A DNA stretch of 64,000 nucleotides. It comes from Chlorobium sp. (GTDB lineage: Bacteria > Bacteroidota > Chlorobiia > Chlorobiales > Chlorobiaceae). Positions 27,906 through 36,540 of this stretch are shown here, piece by piece. Position numbers and translations under genes: made by a program. Every line of letters starts with the position of its first letter. Position 1 is the stretch's first letter. The DNA is taken from contig JANQMO010000026.1 of the NCBI GenBank assembly GCA_028280025.1, forward strand, positions 16,802 through 80,801, given 5' to 3'. Under the pieces are notes generated by a model that saw only the letters and a program-made list of their open reading frames with translations, made no database searches and was not told the origin of the DNA.

Positions 27906-30653
27906 ATGAATACTTCCCCGAAACCCCTTTTCAGTACGTTTCTGTTATCTGTTTTTTTTATATGCAGCACGGCGGCTGCTGTAGTTCACGCACAACCGAG
28001 AAAAATTCCCGAGTCGCGTATCGGCGACAGGACAAGGATAGAGGTTATTCCTGGACAGCATTACAAGGCCGGCGCATTGCACCGTATGATATTCGGCACA
28101 CACTGGCGTTCGCTCTGGACTTCGCCGATGGATGTTGATGTTCTCGATCTCCAGACGTTTGCAGGGGGCCTGAAACCATATAAAAAAGGCGGCGGATTTC
28201 AGACGATAAGCCTGCGTTTCAGAGGAAGTGACGGGAAGCAGTACCGCTTCAGGACGGTAGACAAAGATCCTGCCCGCGGCATGCCTGAAAAACTCCGGAA
28301 TACCGTTGTTTCCGATGTTGTGCAGGATCAGGTCAGTTCGGCAAACCCGGCCGGGGTTGCCGTGATAGAGCCGTTACTCGAGGCTGCCGGCGTGCTTCAT
28401 GTCAAAGCTCCTTTTGTCGTCATGCCATATGACCGGGAAGGACTCGGGAAATACTATGACGAGTTTGCCGGTCTCTTCGGCACCATAGAAGAGCATCCCG
28501 ATGAGAATGACGGTCCCGAAAATGCGTTTGCGGGTGCCGACAAGGTGACAAAATCCGAAGCGCTGGTCAAGGCGCTCAGGCAAGACAACCTGAACAGGGT
28601 GGATGCCAGGGCCTGGCTGACAGCCCGTCTCATCGATATCTTCATCGGCGACTGGGACCGTCATTACGGCCAGTGGCGATGGGCTGCATTTCGGGAGCAG
28701 GGTGAAACAGTCTGGAGGCCGGTACCGAAAGACCGCGATAACGCATTTTCCCGCCAGGACGGTGTTTTTTCATGGGTGATAACCCAGATAATACCCCAGC
28801 TCGAAGGTTTTGATGACAAGCTCGACAATGTCTACTTCCTTACATGGTCCGGCCGCCCGCTGGACAGACGTATCTTTCCGGCTCTGTCAAAGGATGAGTG
28901 GGAGGATGAGACTCGCCGGCTGGTTGCCTTGCTGACAGACGATCTTATCGAAGATGCGGTGAAGAGGATGCCGCCTTCGATGTATGAGAGGGAAGGAACA
29001 CTTCTGCTTCAGGAACTGAAAACACGGCGCGATCTGCTTACCGGGGCATCAGAGGAACTCTATGCTATCTATGCAGAGGATGTCGATATCTTTACAAGTA
29101 ACAAATCTGAATATGCCAGGATCGAACGGAACGCCGACGGAACAGTTGCCGTGAAAATCTACAGAATGAACGGGGGGCCTTCGACGCGTGAAGAGAAACC
29201 GTTCTATTCAAGAGTGTTCGATCCGGAATACACATCTGAAATTCGTTTGTATCTGCGGGGAGGCGACGACTATGCCGATATCAGGGGCACTGTTGCCGAC
29301 GATATCGTCCTGCGTGTCATTACAGGGGACGGTAATGATACGATCAAGGATCGGGCCAATGATTCAAAAGGCCTGCTCAGCAGAAAGACAGCAAACTATT
29401 TCTATGACCAGGATCGGGAAACTGTCGTTGAGGGGGGGCGGTTCACGGTTTTTGAGCATGGCGGCTCAGGGAAAACCCAGGATGCTGACAATGATTACGG
29501 TCTCAGGTCAAGGGATTACGGAAGCGAGTTCGATGATTCCATTGCGAACCTGAGGCTGGACTATGCACCTGAATACGGCGCATTTCTCGGTTGGGGCGTG
29601 ATCTTCGAGGATTATGCGTTCGGCAGGACGCCTTATAACTACAATATGAAGATCGGGGGCGGAGCAGCATACGGCTCGGGAGACCTTCGCTACACGCTGG
29701 ATTTCAAAGGTGATTTCCGGTCGGTTATCGACGGGGCGGCATTGATGCTGGATGTCGGTACGACAGGGCTTGATATTATCAATTTCTATGGATTCGGCAA
29801 TGATTCGACCTTTGATACTTCGCTCTATAGTGAGGATGATTTTGAAATTAAGCAGCAATTGACCTGGATTCGTCCGACACTGGTTTTCCCGGCGAGCACC
29901 GATTACCGGTACAGGTTGGGATTCGAAGCCAAGTTTGTCGATTTCGAAATAGAGCCGGGCTCCTGGCTGGATGACCATGCTCCGCCGTACGGCATCGATG
30001 AGGACTTTACCGGCGGTTTCATCGCTGGATTCCGCTATGAAAACCTCGATTGCGGGAAAAAGGTACTGCTTTCGCCGCGAAAGCACCTTGGCCGCCTTGC
30101 TTCCGACAGGACCGCATGCGGCACACCCGCCCTGAGCGGGTTGGTGGTCGATATGGAGGGCGGCTATTATCCTGAATTTCTCGGCAACAGCAATACGTTC
30201 GGAAAACTGAAAGCTGAAGGAACCGCTTATGTGAAGCTGCCCTCGCTCCCGTATTCAAGGCTTGCCCTGAGAGTCGGAGGACAGAAAAACTGGGGGGACT
30301 ATCCTTTTTACGAGGCGGCATATCTCGGCGGCTCCACTTCTCTGAGAGGGTATGACAAACAGCGGTTCGCCGGCGACGCATCACTCTATGCAAACTCCGA
30401 GCTCAGGCTGTACGTCGGGACCTTCAAGTTTCTCGTTCCGGTAATGTTCGGCCCGCTTGCCTTCATCGATACCGGCAGAGTCTATTTCGAAGGGGAGGAT
30501 TCCGATACATGGCATACCGGCTACGGCGGCGGACTCTGGTTCGGTTTCATCGAGTCCCGTTATGCCCTCAGTGTTGCTGCCGGGCGCGGTGTCGGCAGTG
30601 CGAGACTGACCGATGATGTCGGAATTTATGTGAGAAGCGGCTTCAGTTTCTGA
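27906..30653 (+). CDS. Outer-membrane beta-barrel protein with a kinase-like N-terminal domain
   Basis: The 915-residue protein has a signal peptide ending near VVHAQP. Its C-terminal 350 residues look like a BamA/TamA-type barrel, with GGSTSLRGYDKQRF (the conserved loop-6-like motif) and a final beta strand ending in Phe. The first 400 residues are different. They contain GDWDRHYGQW (Asp251-His253) and PKDRDNAF (Asp276-Asn279), spaced as the catalytic and metal-binding motifs of HipA/FAM20/CotH-type kinases. Thus a periplasmic kinase-like module may be fused to a barrel. The barrel call is firm, the kinase idea an inference. A terminator follows. Confidence 0.8.
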   Translation: MNTSPKPLFSTFLLSVFFICSTAAAVVHAQPRKIPESRIGDRTRIEVIPGQHYKAGALHRMIFGTHWRSLWTSPMDVDVLDLQTFAGGLKPYKKGGGFQTISLRFRGSDGKQYRFRTVDKDPARGMPEKLRNTVVSDVVQDQVSSANPAGVAVIEPLLEAAGVLHVKAPFVVMPYDREGLGKYYDEFAGLFGTIEEHPDENDGPENAFAGADKVTKSEALVKALRQDNLNRVDARAWLTARLIDIFIGDWDRHYGQWRWAAFREQGETVWRPVPKDRDNAFSRQDGVFSWVITQIIPQLEGFDDKLDNVYFLTWSGRPLDRRIFPALSKDEWEDETRRLVALLTDDLIEDAVKRMPPSMYEREGTLLLQELKTRRDLLTGASEELYAIYAEDVDIFTSNKSEYARIERNADGTVAVKIYRMNGGPSTREEKPFYSRVFDPEYTSEIRLYLRGGDDYADIRGTVADDIVLRVITGDGNDTIKDRANDSKGLLSRKTANYFYDQDRETVVEGGRFTVFEHGGSGKTQDADNDYGLRSRDYGSEFDDSIANLRLDYAPEYGAFLGWGVIFEDYAFGRTPYNYNMKIGGGAAYGSGDLRYTLDFKGDFRSVIDGAALMLDVGTTGLDIINFYGFGNDSTFDTSLYSEDDFEIKQQLTWIRPTLVFPASTDYRYRLGFEAKFVDFEIEPGSWLDDHAPPYGIDEDFTGGFIAGFRYENLDCGKKVLLSPRKHLGRLASDRTACGTPALSGLVVDMEGGYYPEFLGNSNTFGKLKAEGTAYVKLPSLPYSRLALRVGGQKNWGDYPFYEAAYLGGSTSLRGYDKQRFAGDASLYANSELRLYVGTFKFLVPVMFGPLAFIDTGRVYFEGEDSDTWHTGYGGGLWFGFIESRYALSVAAGRGVGSARLTDDVGIYVRSGFSF

Positions 30654-30702
30654 GCGGCTCTCTTTATTGAGCGATTGTCTCCATACTATTTTCAGGTAGT
30701 AT

Positions 30703-30738
30703 CCCCCCTGCCATACAGTGCCAGGGGGGTGTTTTTTT
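30703..30738 (+). terminator. Rho-independent terminator after the barrel-protein gene
   Basis: The stem CCCCCCTG / CAGGGGGG with a T-run beginning at 30732 lies 50 bp after the stop. Just upstream, TTGAGCGATTGTC (about 30667-30679) matches the right end of the MITE-like repeat and may be a remnant. Confidence 0.75.
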
Positions 30739-30765
30739 ACTTCCTGTTCAGCTTTTTTCAATTCC

Positions 30766-31878
30766 ATGTACATGAGGATTCCCTCGAAGACAGCAAGAAA
30801 GCTTAAAAGCATTATCAGGATCGTGACCGCCTTCGTGGTCTGGTTTTATGTCTACCTTGGTTTCTTTACCGCGTTCGGTATCGCATTCAACGAGTTTTCA
30901 TGTGTAAGTGATTTTCCTCTTCTGTTCCGTTTGGGAACGATGGGTTTTGTCGTGGGTATGACTGTTGCCGTATCGGATGTTTTTTTTCTGGCACGGATCA
31001 CCAGGGGCCTGAATTTCATCCTTACACTTGTTGTTGGGACGCTCTTTTACGTCACGCTTTCCATGGGCGTCCTGCTTATGTATGTGATCGTCGAGGACTA
31101 CCTTCATTTTGGTACTGACGGTGTTTTTTCGATAGAGAGCCGCCTGCAAACGTTTTTTTCCGGGGAGTTTTCCATACTGACTTTTTTTCTGGTTATTGTC
31201 GGCTTTTTCATCAATTCGTTCAGACTTGTGATCCAGCGGGTGGGAGAAAAGAATTTCTGGAATGCCGTTACCGGCCGATACCACAATCCGCATCATCAGG
31301 AGCGTGTCTTTATGTTTCTCGATCTGAGGAGCTCGACGACTCATGCAGAAAAACTGGGTTGTGAGCGGTACCATAACCTGCTGCATGATGTGTTCACCGA
31401 TATTGAAGGGCCGATCGACCGCTATGAGGGTGAAGTCTACCAGTATGTGGGAGATGGTGTCGTTTTGACATGGACAACCGAAAAGGGGGTGACGGACCTG
31501 AACTGCCTCCGCTGTTTTTTTGCGATCATCGATTGTTTGGAGTCCCGTTCCGGCCGGTATGAAGAACGTTACAATCTTATACCTCAAATGAAAGCGGGAC
31601 TGCACTCGGGAAGAGTGATTGCCGGTGAAGTTGGAGAGGAAAAAAGGGAAATAGTGTTCCATGGCGACACGGTCAACACAGCGTCCAGGATTCAGGGGGA
31701 GTGTAACAGATTCAGGGAACAGATCCTTCTTTCAGAAAAACTGCTCAAGCTTTTCGATAAAGAGCAGATAGCAGCCTATTCCCCGGAAGAGAAAGGAACC
31801 ATACTGCTTGACGGCAGGACTGCAAGCATATCTCTCTATACGGTCAGCAATCCGGCAAACGGCTTTCCGGAACTATGA
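30766..31878 (+). CDS. Membrane-bound class III nucleotidyl cyclase
   Basis: The protein of about 370 residues begins with four membrane helices (about residues 15-160) and ends in a class III cyclase domain. Its metal-binding Asp residues are in VFMFLDLRSST and YVGDGVVLTW, and the transition-state Asn and Arg are in GDTVNTASRIQ. All core catalytic residues are present, so it should make a cyclic nucleotide at the inner membrane. The base-selecting position before HGDTVN is Val rather than the Asp or Thr of typical adenylate cyclases, so the substrate is open. It converges with the HD/Pycsar-type gene, leaving 13 bp. The start at 30766 or 30772 is chosen by the first helix. Confidence 0.85.
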   Translation: MYMRIPSKTARKLKSIIRIVTAFVVWFYVYLGFFTAFGIAFNEFSCVSDFPLLFRLGTMGFVVGMTVAVSDVFFLARITRGLNFILTLVVGTLFYVTLSMGVLLMYVIVEDYLHFGTDGVFSIESRLQTFFSGEFSILTFFLVIVGFFINSFRLVIQRVGEKNFWNAVTGRYHNPHHQERVFMFLDLRSSTTHAEKLGCERYHNLLHDVFTDIEGPIDRYEGEVYQYVGDGVVLTWTTEKGVTDLNCLRCFFAIIDCLESRSGRYEERYNLIPQMKAGLHSGRVIAGEVGEEKREIVFHGDTVNTASRIQGECNRFREQILLSEKLLKLFDKEQIAAYSPEEKGTILLDGRTASISLYTVSNPANGFPEL

Positions 31879-31891
31879 AGGACAGAAGGGA

Positions 31892-33091
31892 TTATTTTGT
31901 GAAAGCATGTGCGTAGAAGCTTATTGAAAGCACCAGGCCGACCATGAAGATGTCGTAGGAAAGTTTGAGAAACTTGTATTTTTTATCCAGCACTTTTCCC
32001 AGGTAGTAGGTGTCGCGGATCATGTTTGTGATGTAATACGGTTTGTCCTTGAGCATTTCTTTCACCCCCCATTCGTACTGTTCAAGATCGAGGTTGACAA
32101 ACGAGCCGAAAAACAGAAGATTGGCTTTCCTCTTGGAAATGTCCTCCATGGTTGTTTCATGACGGGTTACCTTGGGACGTGTGGCCAGGACCGACGTGAT
32201 GATTGTCGCGACACAGGTGAAAAGCATCAGGAAGGTGGGGATGATGAGGTCGGGGAGCTGATCGAGCTTCCGGACCAGCAGGGAGATGATAATGGAGAAT
32301 ATCAGTGAGTTTGTCTGGATCATGATGTTGGCCTTCTGGTCAACGATCGCACTGAAACTGACATGGTTCCTCGAAGAGGTCCTGTAATACACCTCCATGT
32401 TCCGTTCGATCCCGCGGTTTTTCGCTGCGTTTTCGATTTCCTCCCTGTTTTTTTTCTTTTCCTGTTTCTTTTGTTTTTTCCATTCCTCTGCTTTTTTCAG
32501 TTCATGCTGCAGGATGACAAGGTTTTCTCTTTTTTTGTCGTTGAGGGATTCCTTTGCAAACGGGGTGAAATAGTTATGATTCGTGAAGAAATCGATATTG
32601 AATTCAAGCCATTCTATATCGGTGAACGTTTTTTTTCTGTTTTCTTCAAGTTCGATCCTCAGGAGCTCGTTTTTCTTGTCGTAGGTATCCGAGCCGAGAT
32701 GCGACAGATCGGCATCGCAGACGATCTGCTGCAGCACGGTGCGCGGGGTCTGAGGTACCTTTGTGGAAAGGATGCAGTCTTTGATGGTGTCGATCGTATC
32801 CGTATCGACGCCTTCGCCGGCAAGGAAATCTCCGGCCACGGCAGCACTTTTGGCTTCATGTTCATCCGGCGAATCGAGATGGCCGATATCGTGAAGCCAG
32901 CAGGCAAGAACCACAAAAAGCACTGATTCCTCCGGCATGTTCATGCCTTCAGCGATTGTTTTGCCGGCGGCAACAGTCTCTTTGGTGTGGTTCAGGTCGT
33001 GATAGATCTTTTTTTTGGGATCGGTACTCGATTCAAAGCGTTGCGTCACAAACGCGGCTGTTTTCTCGACAAGTGTGCTGTTCAGAGTCAT
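31892..33091 (-). CDS. HD-domain protein with a Pycsar-effector-like membrane domain
   Basis: The 399-residue protein has an N-terminal HD phosphohydrolase domain, with YHDLNHTKET, CWLHDIGHLD and CDADLSHLG. A highly charged Lys/Glu coiled coil follows (about residues 200-235), then a two- to three-helix membrane domain beginning SFSAIVDQKANIMIQTNSLIFSIIISLL. That domain is typical of the family named after Pycsar effectors (PycTM, formerly DUF5706). In Pycsar phage defence such domains damage the membrane when they bind a cyclic pyrimidine nucleotide. An HD-fused version could also degrade a nucleotide. The neighbouring gene encodes a class III cyclase, but the two are convergent, not an operon. 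Confidence 0.8.
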   Translation of the reverse strand: MTLNSTLVEKTAAFVTQRFESSTDPKKKIYHDLNHTKETVAAGKTIAEGMNMPEESVLFVVLACWLHDIGHLDSPDEHEAKSAAVAGDFLAGEGVDTDTIDTIKDCILSTKVPQTPRTVLQQIVCDADLSHLGSDTYDKKNELLRIELEENRKKTFTDIEWLEFNIDFFTNHNYFTPFAKESLNDKKRENLVILQHELKKAEEWKKQKKQEKKKNREEIENAAKNRGIERNMEVYYRTSSRNHVSFSAIVDQKANIMIQTNSLIFSIIISLLVRKLDQLPDLIIPTFLMLFTCVATIITSVLATRPKVTRHETTMEDISKRKANLLFFGSFVNLDLEQYEWGVKEMLKDKPYYITNMIRDTYYLGKVLDKKYKFLKLSYDIFMVGLVLSISFYAHAFTK

Positions 33092-33130
33092 TGCGCTATA
33101 TTGAAAGTGCTGTCATGGATATAGTATAAA

Positions 33131-34030
33131 ATGTATAGACTCAACCGGCATAATATCAAACGGTATTTTACCAAAGAAGCCCTTCAGGGAGCTTTATTGT
33201 CTCGATTCCGGGAATATCAGGCGTATCGGGTACTTGTTGCCGCTCTTTTGTGTGTCGTATCCGCAGGGAATCTGCCGGCACATGCCGACGACGATATGCT
33301 GCGGGATGACGCGGAATATTTCGCCCGTGATTTCAGGCATGTGTTCTCGTTCCCTGACAGGTTTGACGGCAGCGACTGGATGACATTCGGGGCTGCCGCA
33401 GCGGCCACAGCTGCCGCAGCGATCTGGCTCGACGAACCGGTCAGGGACTCCATGCTGGAGAACCGCTCTGTTTTTCTCGATGACCTGGTCTCGGTCGGAG
33501 ACTACTACGGAAAGCTCTCGACAGGATATTACTTAGGCGCCGCGCTTTATCTGGCCGGAATCGTCAGCGGAGACGACTGGGTGCGTTATACCGGCAGGGC
33601 AGTTGTCGAGGCGCACACGTTTTCGCTGCTGTTTACCGGGATCATCAAGGCTGCGGCGGGCCGATCGAGACCGTATCTTCTGGAAGGGAACGGACAGTTC
33701 AACTGGTTCGAGAAAGACAACAGCAGATGGTCGTTTCCTTCGGGACATGCAACTGCCGCCTTTGCCATTTCATCGGTGCTCTGCAAAAGGATCGATCATC
33801 CGCTGGCGACAGTGGGCCTCTTTACACTTTCAGGAATAACGGTGCTCGACAGGATATACGATGACAAGCACTGGCTGTCCGACACCATAGCCGGCGCGGC
33901 GATAGGAACGGCTGTAGGTCTTGCAGTAGGTGAACTGGTGAACGAGGAAGAAGAAGAAAGAAAGAAAGGGGGAATGGAAATGCTGAAAGAGCGTCCGGTG
34001 GAGCTTTTTCGGTTTTCAACAAGTTTTTAG
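33131..34030 (+). CDS. PAP2-family membrane phosphatase
   Basis: The 299-residue protein contains the three phosphatase motifs: KAAAGRSRPY (motif 1), SFPSGHAT (motif 2) and DRIYDDKHWLSDTIAG (motif 3, usual SRxxxxxHxxxD with Asp for Ser). It has several membrane segments. PAP2 enzymes remove phosphate from lipid phosphates or undecaprenyl pyrophosphate on the outer face of the inner membrane. The N-terminal 60 residues include a signal-like hydrophobic stretch ending SAGNLPAHA, after an unusually long basic lead, so translation may begin further in. It stands close to phosphate-related genes. Confidence 0.85.
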   Translation: MYRLNRHNIKRYFTKEALQGALLSRFREYQAYRVLVAALLCVVSAGNLPAHADDDMLRDDAEYFARDFRHVFSFPDRFDGSDWMTFGAAAAATAAAAIWLDEPVRDSMLENRSVFLDDLVSVGDYYGKLSTGYYLGAALYLAGIVSGDDWVRYTGRAVVEAHTFSLLFTGIIKAAAGRSRPYLLEGNGQFNWFEKDNSRWSFPSGHATAAFAISSVLCKRIDHPLATVGLFTLSGITVLDRIYDDKHWLSDTIAGAAIGTAVGLAVGELVNEEEEERKKGGMEMLKERPVELFRFSTSF

Positions 34031-34101
34031 CTTTTTGGCTATTGTAAAAGCCGCGGCTCTCTGCGTGTTGAATGTATAGGTCGTAGAAAAGATCTTGAAT
34101 A

Positions 34102-34141
34102 TATAGGTCCTATAGGTCCCATAAGTCCTATAGGACCTATA
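34102..34141. repeat. Long AT-rich inverted repeat (CCTATAG units)
   Basis: Fifteen-base arms starting TATAGGTCCTATAGG (34102-34116) pair perfectly with 34127-34141 around a 10-nt loop, and the arms are built from CCTATAGG units. It lies between the stops of the convergent PAP2 and HAD genes and may end transcription from either side, although no T-run is present. Confidence 0.55.
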
Positions 34142-34159
34142 AAAGAATAATGTGTCTTT

Positions 34160-34828
34160 CTACGGGTTGTTCTGTGATAGCCATGTGATAATCTCCTGCG
34201 GTGTCTTGACGAGTTTTTTTGCGCCGTTTTTCAGCAGTTCTTCAGCGCTTCTGAAGCCCCAGAGCACGCCGAGCGGGTACATTCCGGCGGCTACGGCTGT
34301 GAGCATGTCAACATCGGTATCGCCGATGAAGACCATATCGGACGGATCGGTTTCCATTGCTGCCGCCATTTCAAGAGCGCCTTCCGGATCGGGTTTGCGG
34401 CTGAGAAGAGGCAGATGGCCTATGACGCTCTCGAATGTCCAGCCGGGAAGGAGCGAACTGACGCATTGTTTCGTGAACCGGTCCGGTTTGTTCGAAAGAA
34501 CGCCTTTTTTGATCCCGGCGCTGTCGAGCCAGTCGAGCAGTTCTGTGATGCCCGGATAGGGGCGGGTGTTAAGCATCCATGATTCGGCATAATGCTGTTC
34601 CATTTCTTTCCTGAGCTTCTCAATGAGGTTTTCATCTCCGGGATGACCGTGAGGCATCGCTTTCCTGATCAGCTCATGCATGCCGTATCCTACGATTTTC
34701 TGGACCGTTTCCATGCTGTGCGTCGGCATGCCGTTCTGCACCAGCACTGTGTTCAGTGTATTTGCAAGGTCCGCCAGGGAATCGAGCAGTGTTCCATCCA
34801 GATCGAAAATGACCGCCTTGTAGTTCAT
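34160..34828 (-). CDS. gph: HAD phosphatase, phosphoglycolate phosphatase-like
   Basis: The 222-residue protein has HAD motif I VIFDLDGTLLDS at the N-terminus, a four-helix cap, motif II LSNKP, a conserved Lys in SRKPDPEGAL, and motif IV FIGDTDVDM. This fits phosphoglycolate phosphatase, which clears 2-phosphoglycolate, but related HAD enzymes (PpaX, nucleotide phosphatases) look alike. The start at 34828 puts motif I eight residues in. The upstream extension of the frame runs into a repeat remnant and is not coding. Confidence 0.8.
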   Translation of the reverse strand: MNYKAVIFDLDGTLLDSLADLANTLNTVLVQNGMPTHSMETVQKIVGYGMHELIRKAMPHGHPGDENLIEKLRKEMEQHYAESWMLNTRPYPGITELLDWLDSAGIKKGVLSNKPDRFTKQCVSSLLPGWTFESVIGHLPLLSRKPDPEGALEMAAAMETDPSDMVFIGDTDVDMLTAVAAGMYPLGVLWGFRSAEELLKNGAKKLVKTPQEIITWLSQNNP

Positions 34829-34847
34829 GGTGTCCGGGTTGTTGTTA

Positions 34848-34902
34848 TTTAATAAACTTACTATAAAGGAGCATCCCGACAAGTCGGGACGCTCAGTTTA
34901 GG
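34848..34902 (-). repeat. Truncated MITE-like repeat (left end only, about 55 bp)
   Basis: Read on the minus strand this is CCTAAACTGAGCG, a TCCCGAC-type palindrome, then GTAAGTTTATTAAA, as in copy C. The interior and right end are absent. Its outer end abuts the stop codon of the downstream-lying permease gene at 34903. Confidence 0.8.
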
Positions 34903-36360
34903 TCAGAGAAAAAAGAAAAGGAGAAGGAAAAAGGATGTGATCAGGAGAGCTGCAGCGAGGTTCATGTACAGTCCGAGTTTGATGATCGTTCTGATGGAGA
35001 GCCTTTCGAGCCCGCCGAACGCAAGGGCATTGACGGGGGTTGCGATAGGACTCATATAGGCGCAGGAAGCAGAAACCGATACAAGCAGGAGCAGGAGAAG
35101 CTGTTCATAGGGAAAGGTGGATTGCAGGTTGAGGATGACGGCTGCGAGCACCGAAACAACAGTTGTATTATTGAGGATCTCGGTGGCAAAGATGGTGAAG
35201 AGCGAGATGCCGCCGAAAAGAAGAGGCAAAGAGACAGAAAAAGAGGCCAGCGCTTCACCCGCTCTTGCCAGGGTAGTAAAAAGCCAGCCGTCAATACCGG
35301 GCGTTGCAGGATTGTCTCCGATATAGATGAGAAACAAAAGAAGAAAGACTGTCACGGTCATGAGGAACAGGCCGAACCAGGGAATCTCGAGCATGATCCG
35401 GTTTATGGAGAGAACCGAATTGAAATTGTGTATGGAAAGATTCGCGAAGCGTTCCCTGAAAAGGCGTTCCCAAAAATAATTGATCATACCGAGCAATCTG
35501 CGATCGAGTGCTTTGCAGATGTTGCCTGCCGGGACACGCAGCCTTGCTTCGAGCTGTTCAAGTGTCTTGCTGAGAAAGATGACCGGAAAAGCGGTAACGA
35601 AGAGTGTGAGAAAGATGATGTTTTTCAGCACATTTTTTGCCGTTCGAGCTTTGCGGGGGTAGACGAACGAGAAGGTGACAAAAATTGCAAGATAGGCGAT
35701 GAAGAGTATATCGATAATGTTCAGACTGCCGAAGAGCGGAGAGGGTTTGAAGATGAACTGACAGGCGCTCAGGACAATGGTAATACCGACATTTGCCAGA
35801 AAAAACGCCAGCGGTTTAGCAAGGGGAAGCGGCATCGATTTTTTTGGAGAGGGCAGTCTTGAAGGCTCGAGTCCCTGGGGAATATTCGCAATGAGAATCC
35901 ATCTGCCTGCCAGAACAATCGTGAGAGATGCCGGTATACCGGCAATGAACCAGGAAAAAAACGTCAGGTGTTCCGCTCCCGGCAATGACTGGCTGTGCGC
36001 GATTTCTGTTGTATAGACATTCAGGAAGCTGCTTGTCAGCGAGGCCATTCCTCCGGTGTTGGCTCCGAAAATAAGTGCGCAGTAAAAAAGGGCTGCGAGT
36101 ATCTTGCGGTTTTCTGTCTCTGTGAACACACTCATCAGTTTTTTTGCGACCGGAAGCATGGCGAGAATGACGACCGTGTTGGAGAAGAATATCGACAAAC
36201 CGTATGAGAGCAGGAGGGTGGCTGTAAGAAGGCCGCCCGTCGTTGTTCTGGAATGGCCCAGAACATAACCGATAACCCTCACATGTACCTTTGCGGCTAT
36301 CAGTACCTGAGAAAGCAGAAATCCTATGGTGATGATGATGACATTCTGGAGAGAGCTCAT
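34903..36360 (-). CDS. DASS/SLC13-like anion:sodium symporter family permease
   Basis: The 485-residue membrane protein has about twelve helices. Paired S/N-x-T motifs (FSNTVVILAMLPV and LNNTTVVSVLAAV) lie in symmetrical halves, as in divalent-anion:Na+ symporters (DASS, CitMHS and ArsB clans). Substrates in this clan include sulfate, phosphate and dicarboxylates, and sequence alone does not decide. Between the halves there is a soluble stretch of about 60 residues (LEARLRVPAGNICKALDRR and so on). It is divergent from the acyltransferase pair, sharing an upstream region with a Pho-box-like array, so phosphate is plausible. Confidence 0.7.
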   Translation of the reverse strand: MSSLQNVIIITIGFLLSQVLIAAKVHVRVIGYVLGHSRTTTGGLLTATLLLSYGLSIFFSNTVVILAMLPVAKKLMSVFTETENRKILAALFYCALIFGANTGGMASLTSSFLNVYTTEIAHSQSLPGAEHLTFFSWFIAGIPASLTIVLAGRWILIANIPQGLEPSRLPSPKKSMPLPLAKPLAFFLANVGITIVLSACQFIFKPSPLFGSLNIIDILFIAYLAIFVTFSFVYPRKARTAKNVLKNIIFLTLFVTAFPVIFLSKTLEQLEARLRVPAGNICKALDRRLLGMINYFWERLFRERFANLSIHNFNSVLSINRIMLEIPWFGLFLMTVTVFLLLFLIYIGDNPATPGIDGWLFTTLARAGEALASFSVSLPLLFGGISLFTIFATEILNNTTVVSVLAAVILNLQSTFPYEQLLLLLLVSVSASCAYMSPIATPVNALAFGGLERLSIRTIIKLGLYMNLAAALLITSFFLLLFFFL

Positions 36361-36431
36361 TCGGACATGATCATTGGTTGCCGGAGGGACATCGAAAAGT
36401 ATTCAGGGGATGAACTTCCTGAAAGGATCGA

Positions 36432-36445
36432 GTGCAAATTTGCAC
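36432..36445. promoter_or_regulatory. Perfect 14-bp palindrome between divergent genes
   Basis: GTGCAAATTTGCAC lies in the 180-bp divergent region between the DASS-type permease and the acyltransferase operon. It could bind a dimeric regulator, but nothing nearby identifies one. Confidence 0.35.
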
Positions 36446-36448
36446 AAA

Positions 36449-36481
36449 ATTAACCGAACCGTAACCGTTCGACAACATTCT
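36449..36481 (+). promoter_or_regulatory. Candidate Pho box (three 11-bp units)
   Basis: Three units in exact 11-bp register begin ATTAACC (36449), CGTAACC (36460) and GACAACA (36471). A -10-like TATTTG follows near 36488. The units resemble the TGTAACA repeats ahead of the porin, pstS2 and pstC2. The site is 60 bp upstream of the acyltransferase gene and may also serve the divergent permease. Confidence 0.45.
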
Positions 36482-36540
36482 TTTCGCTATTTGAGTGTGG
36501 GTGTACTATGCAGGGTCTTCCATGAAAACCTTTTGACACA

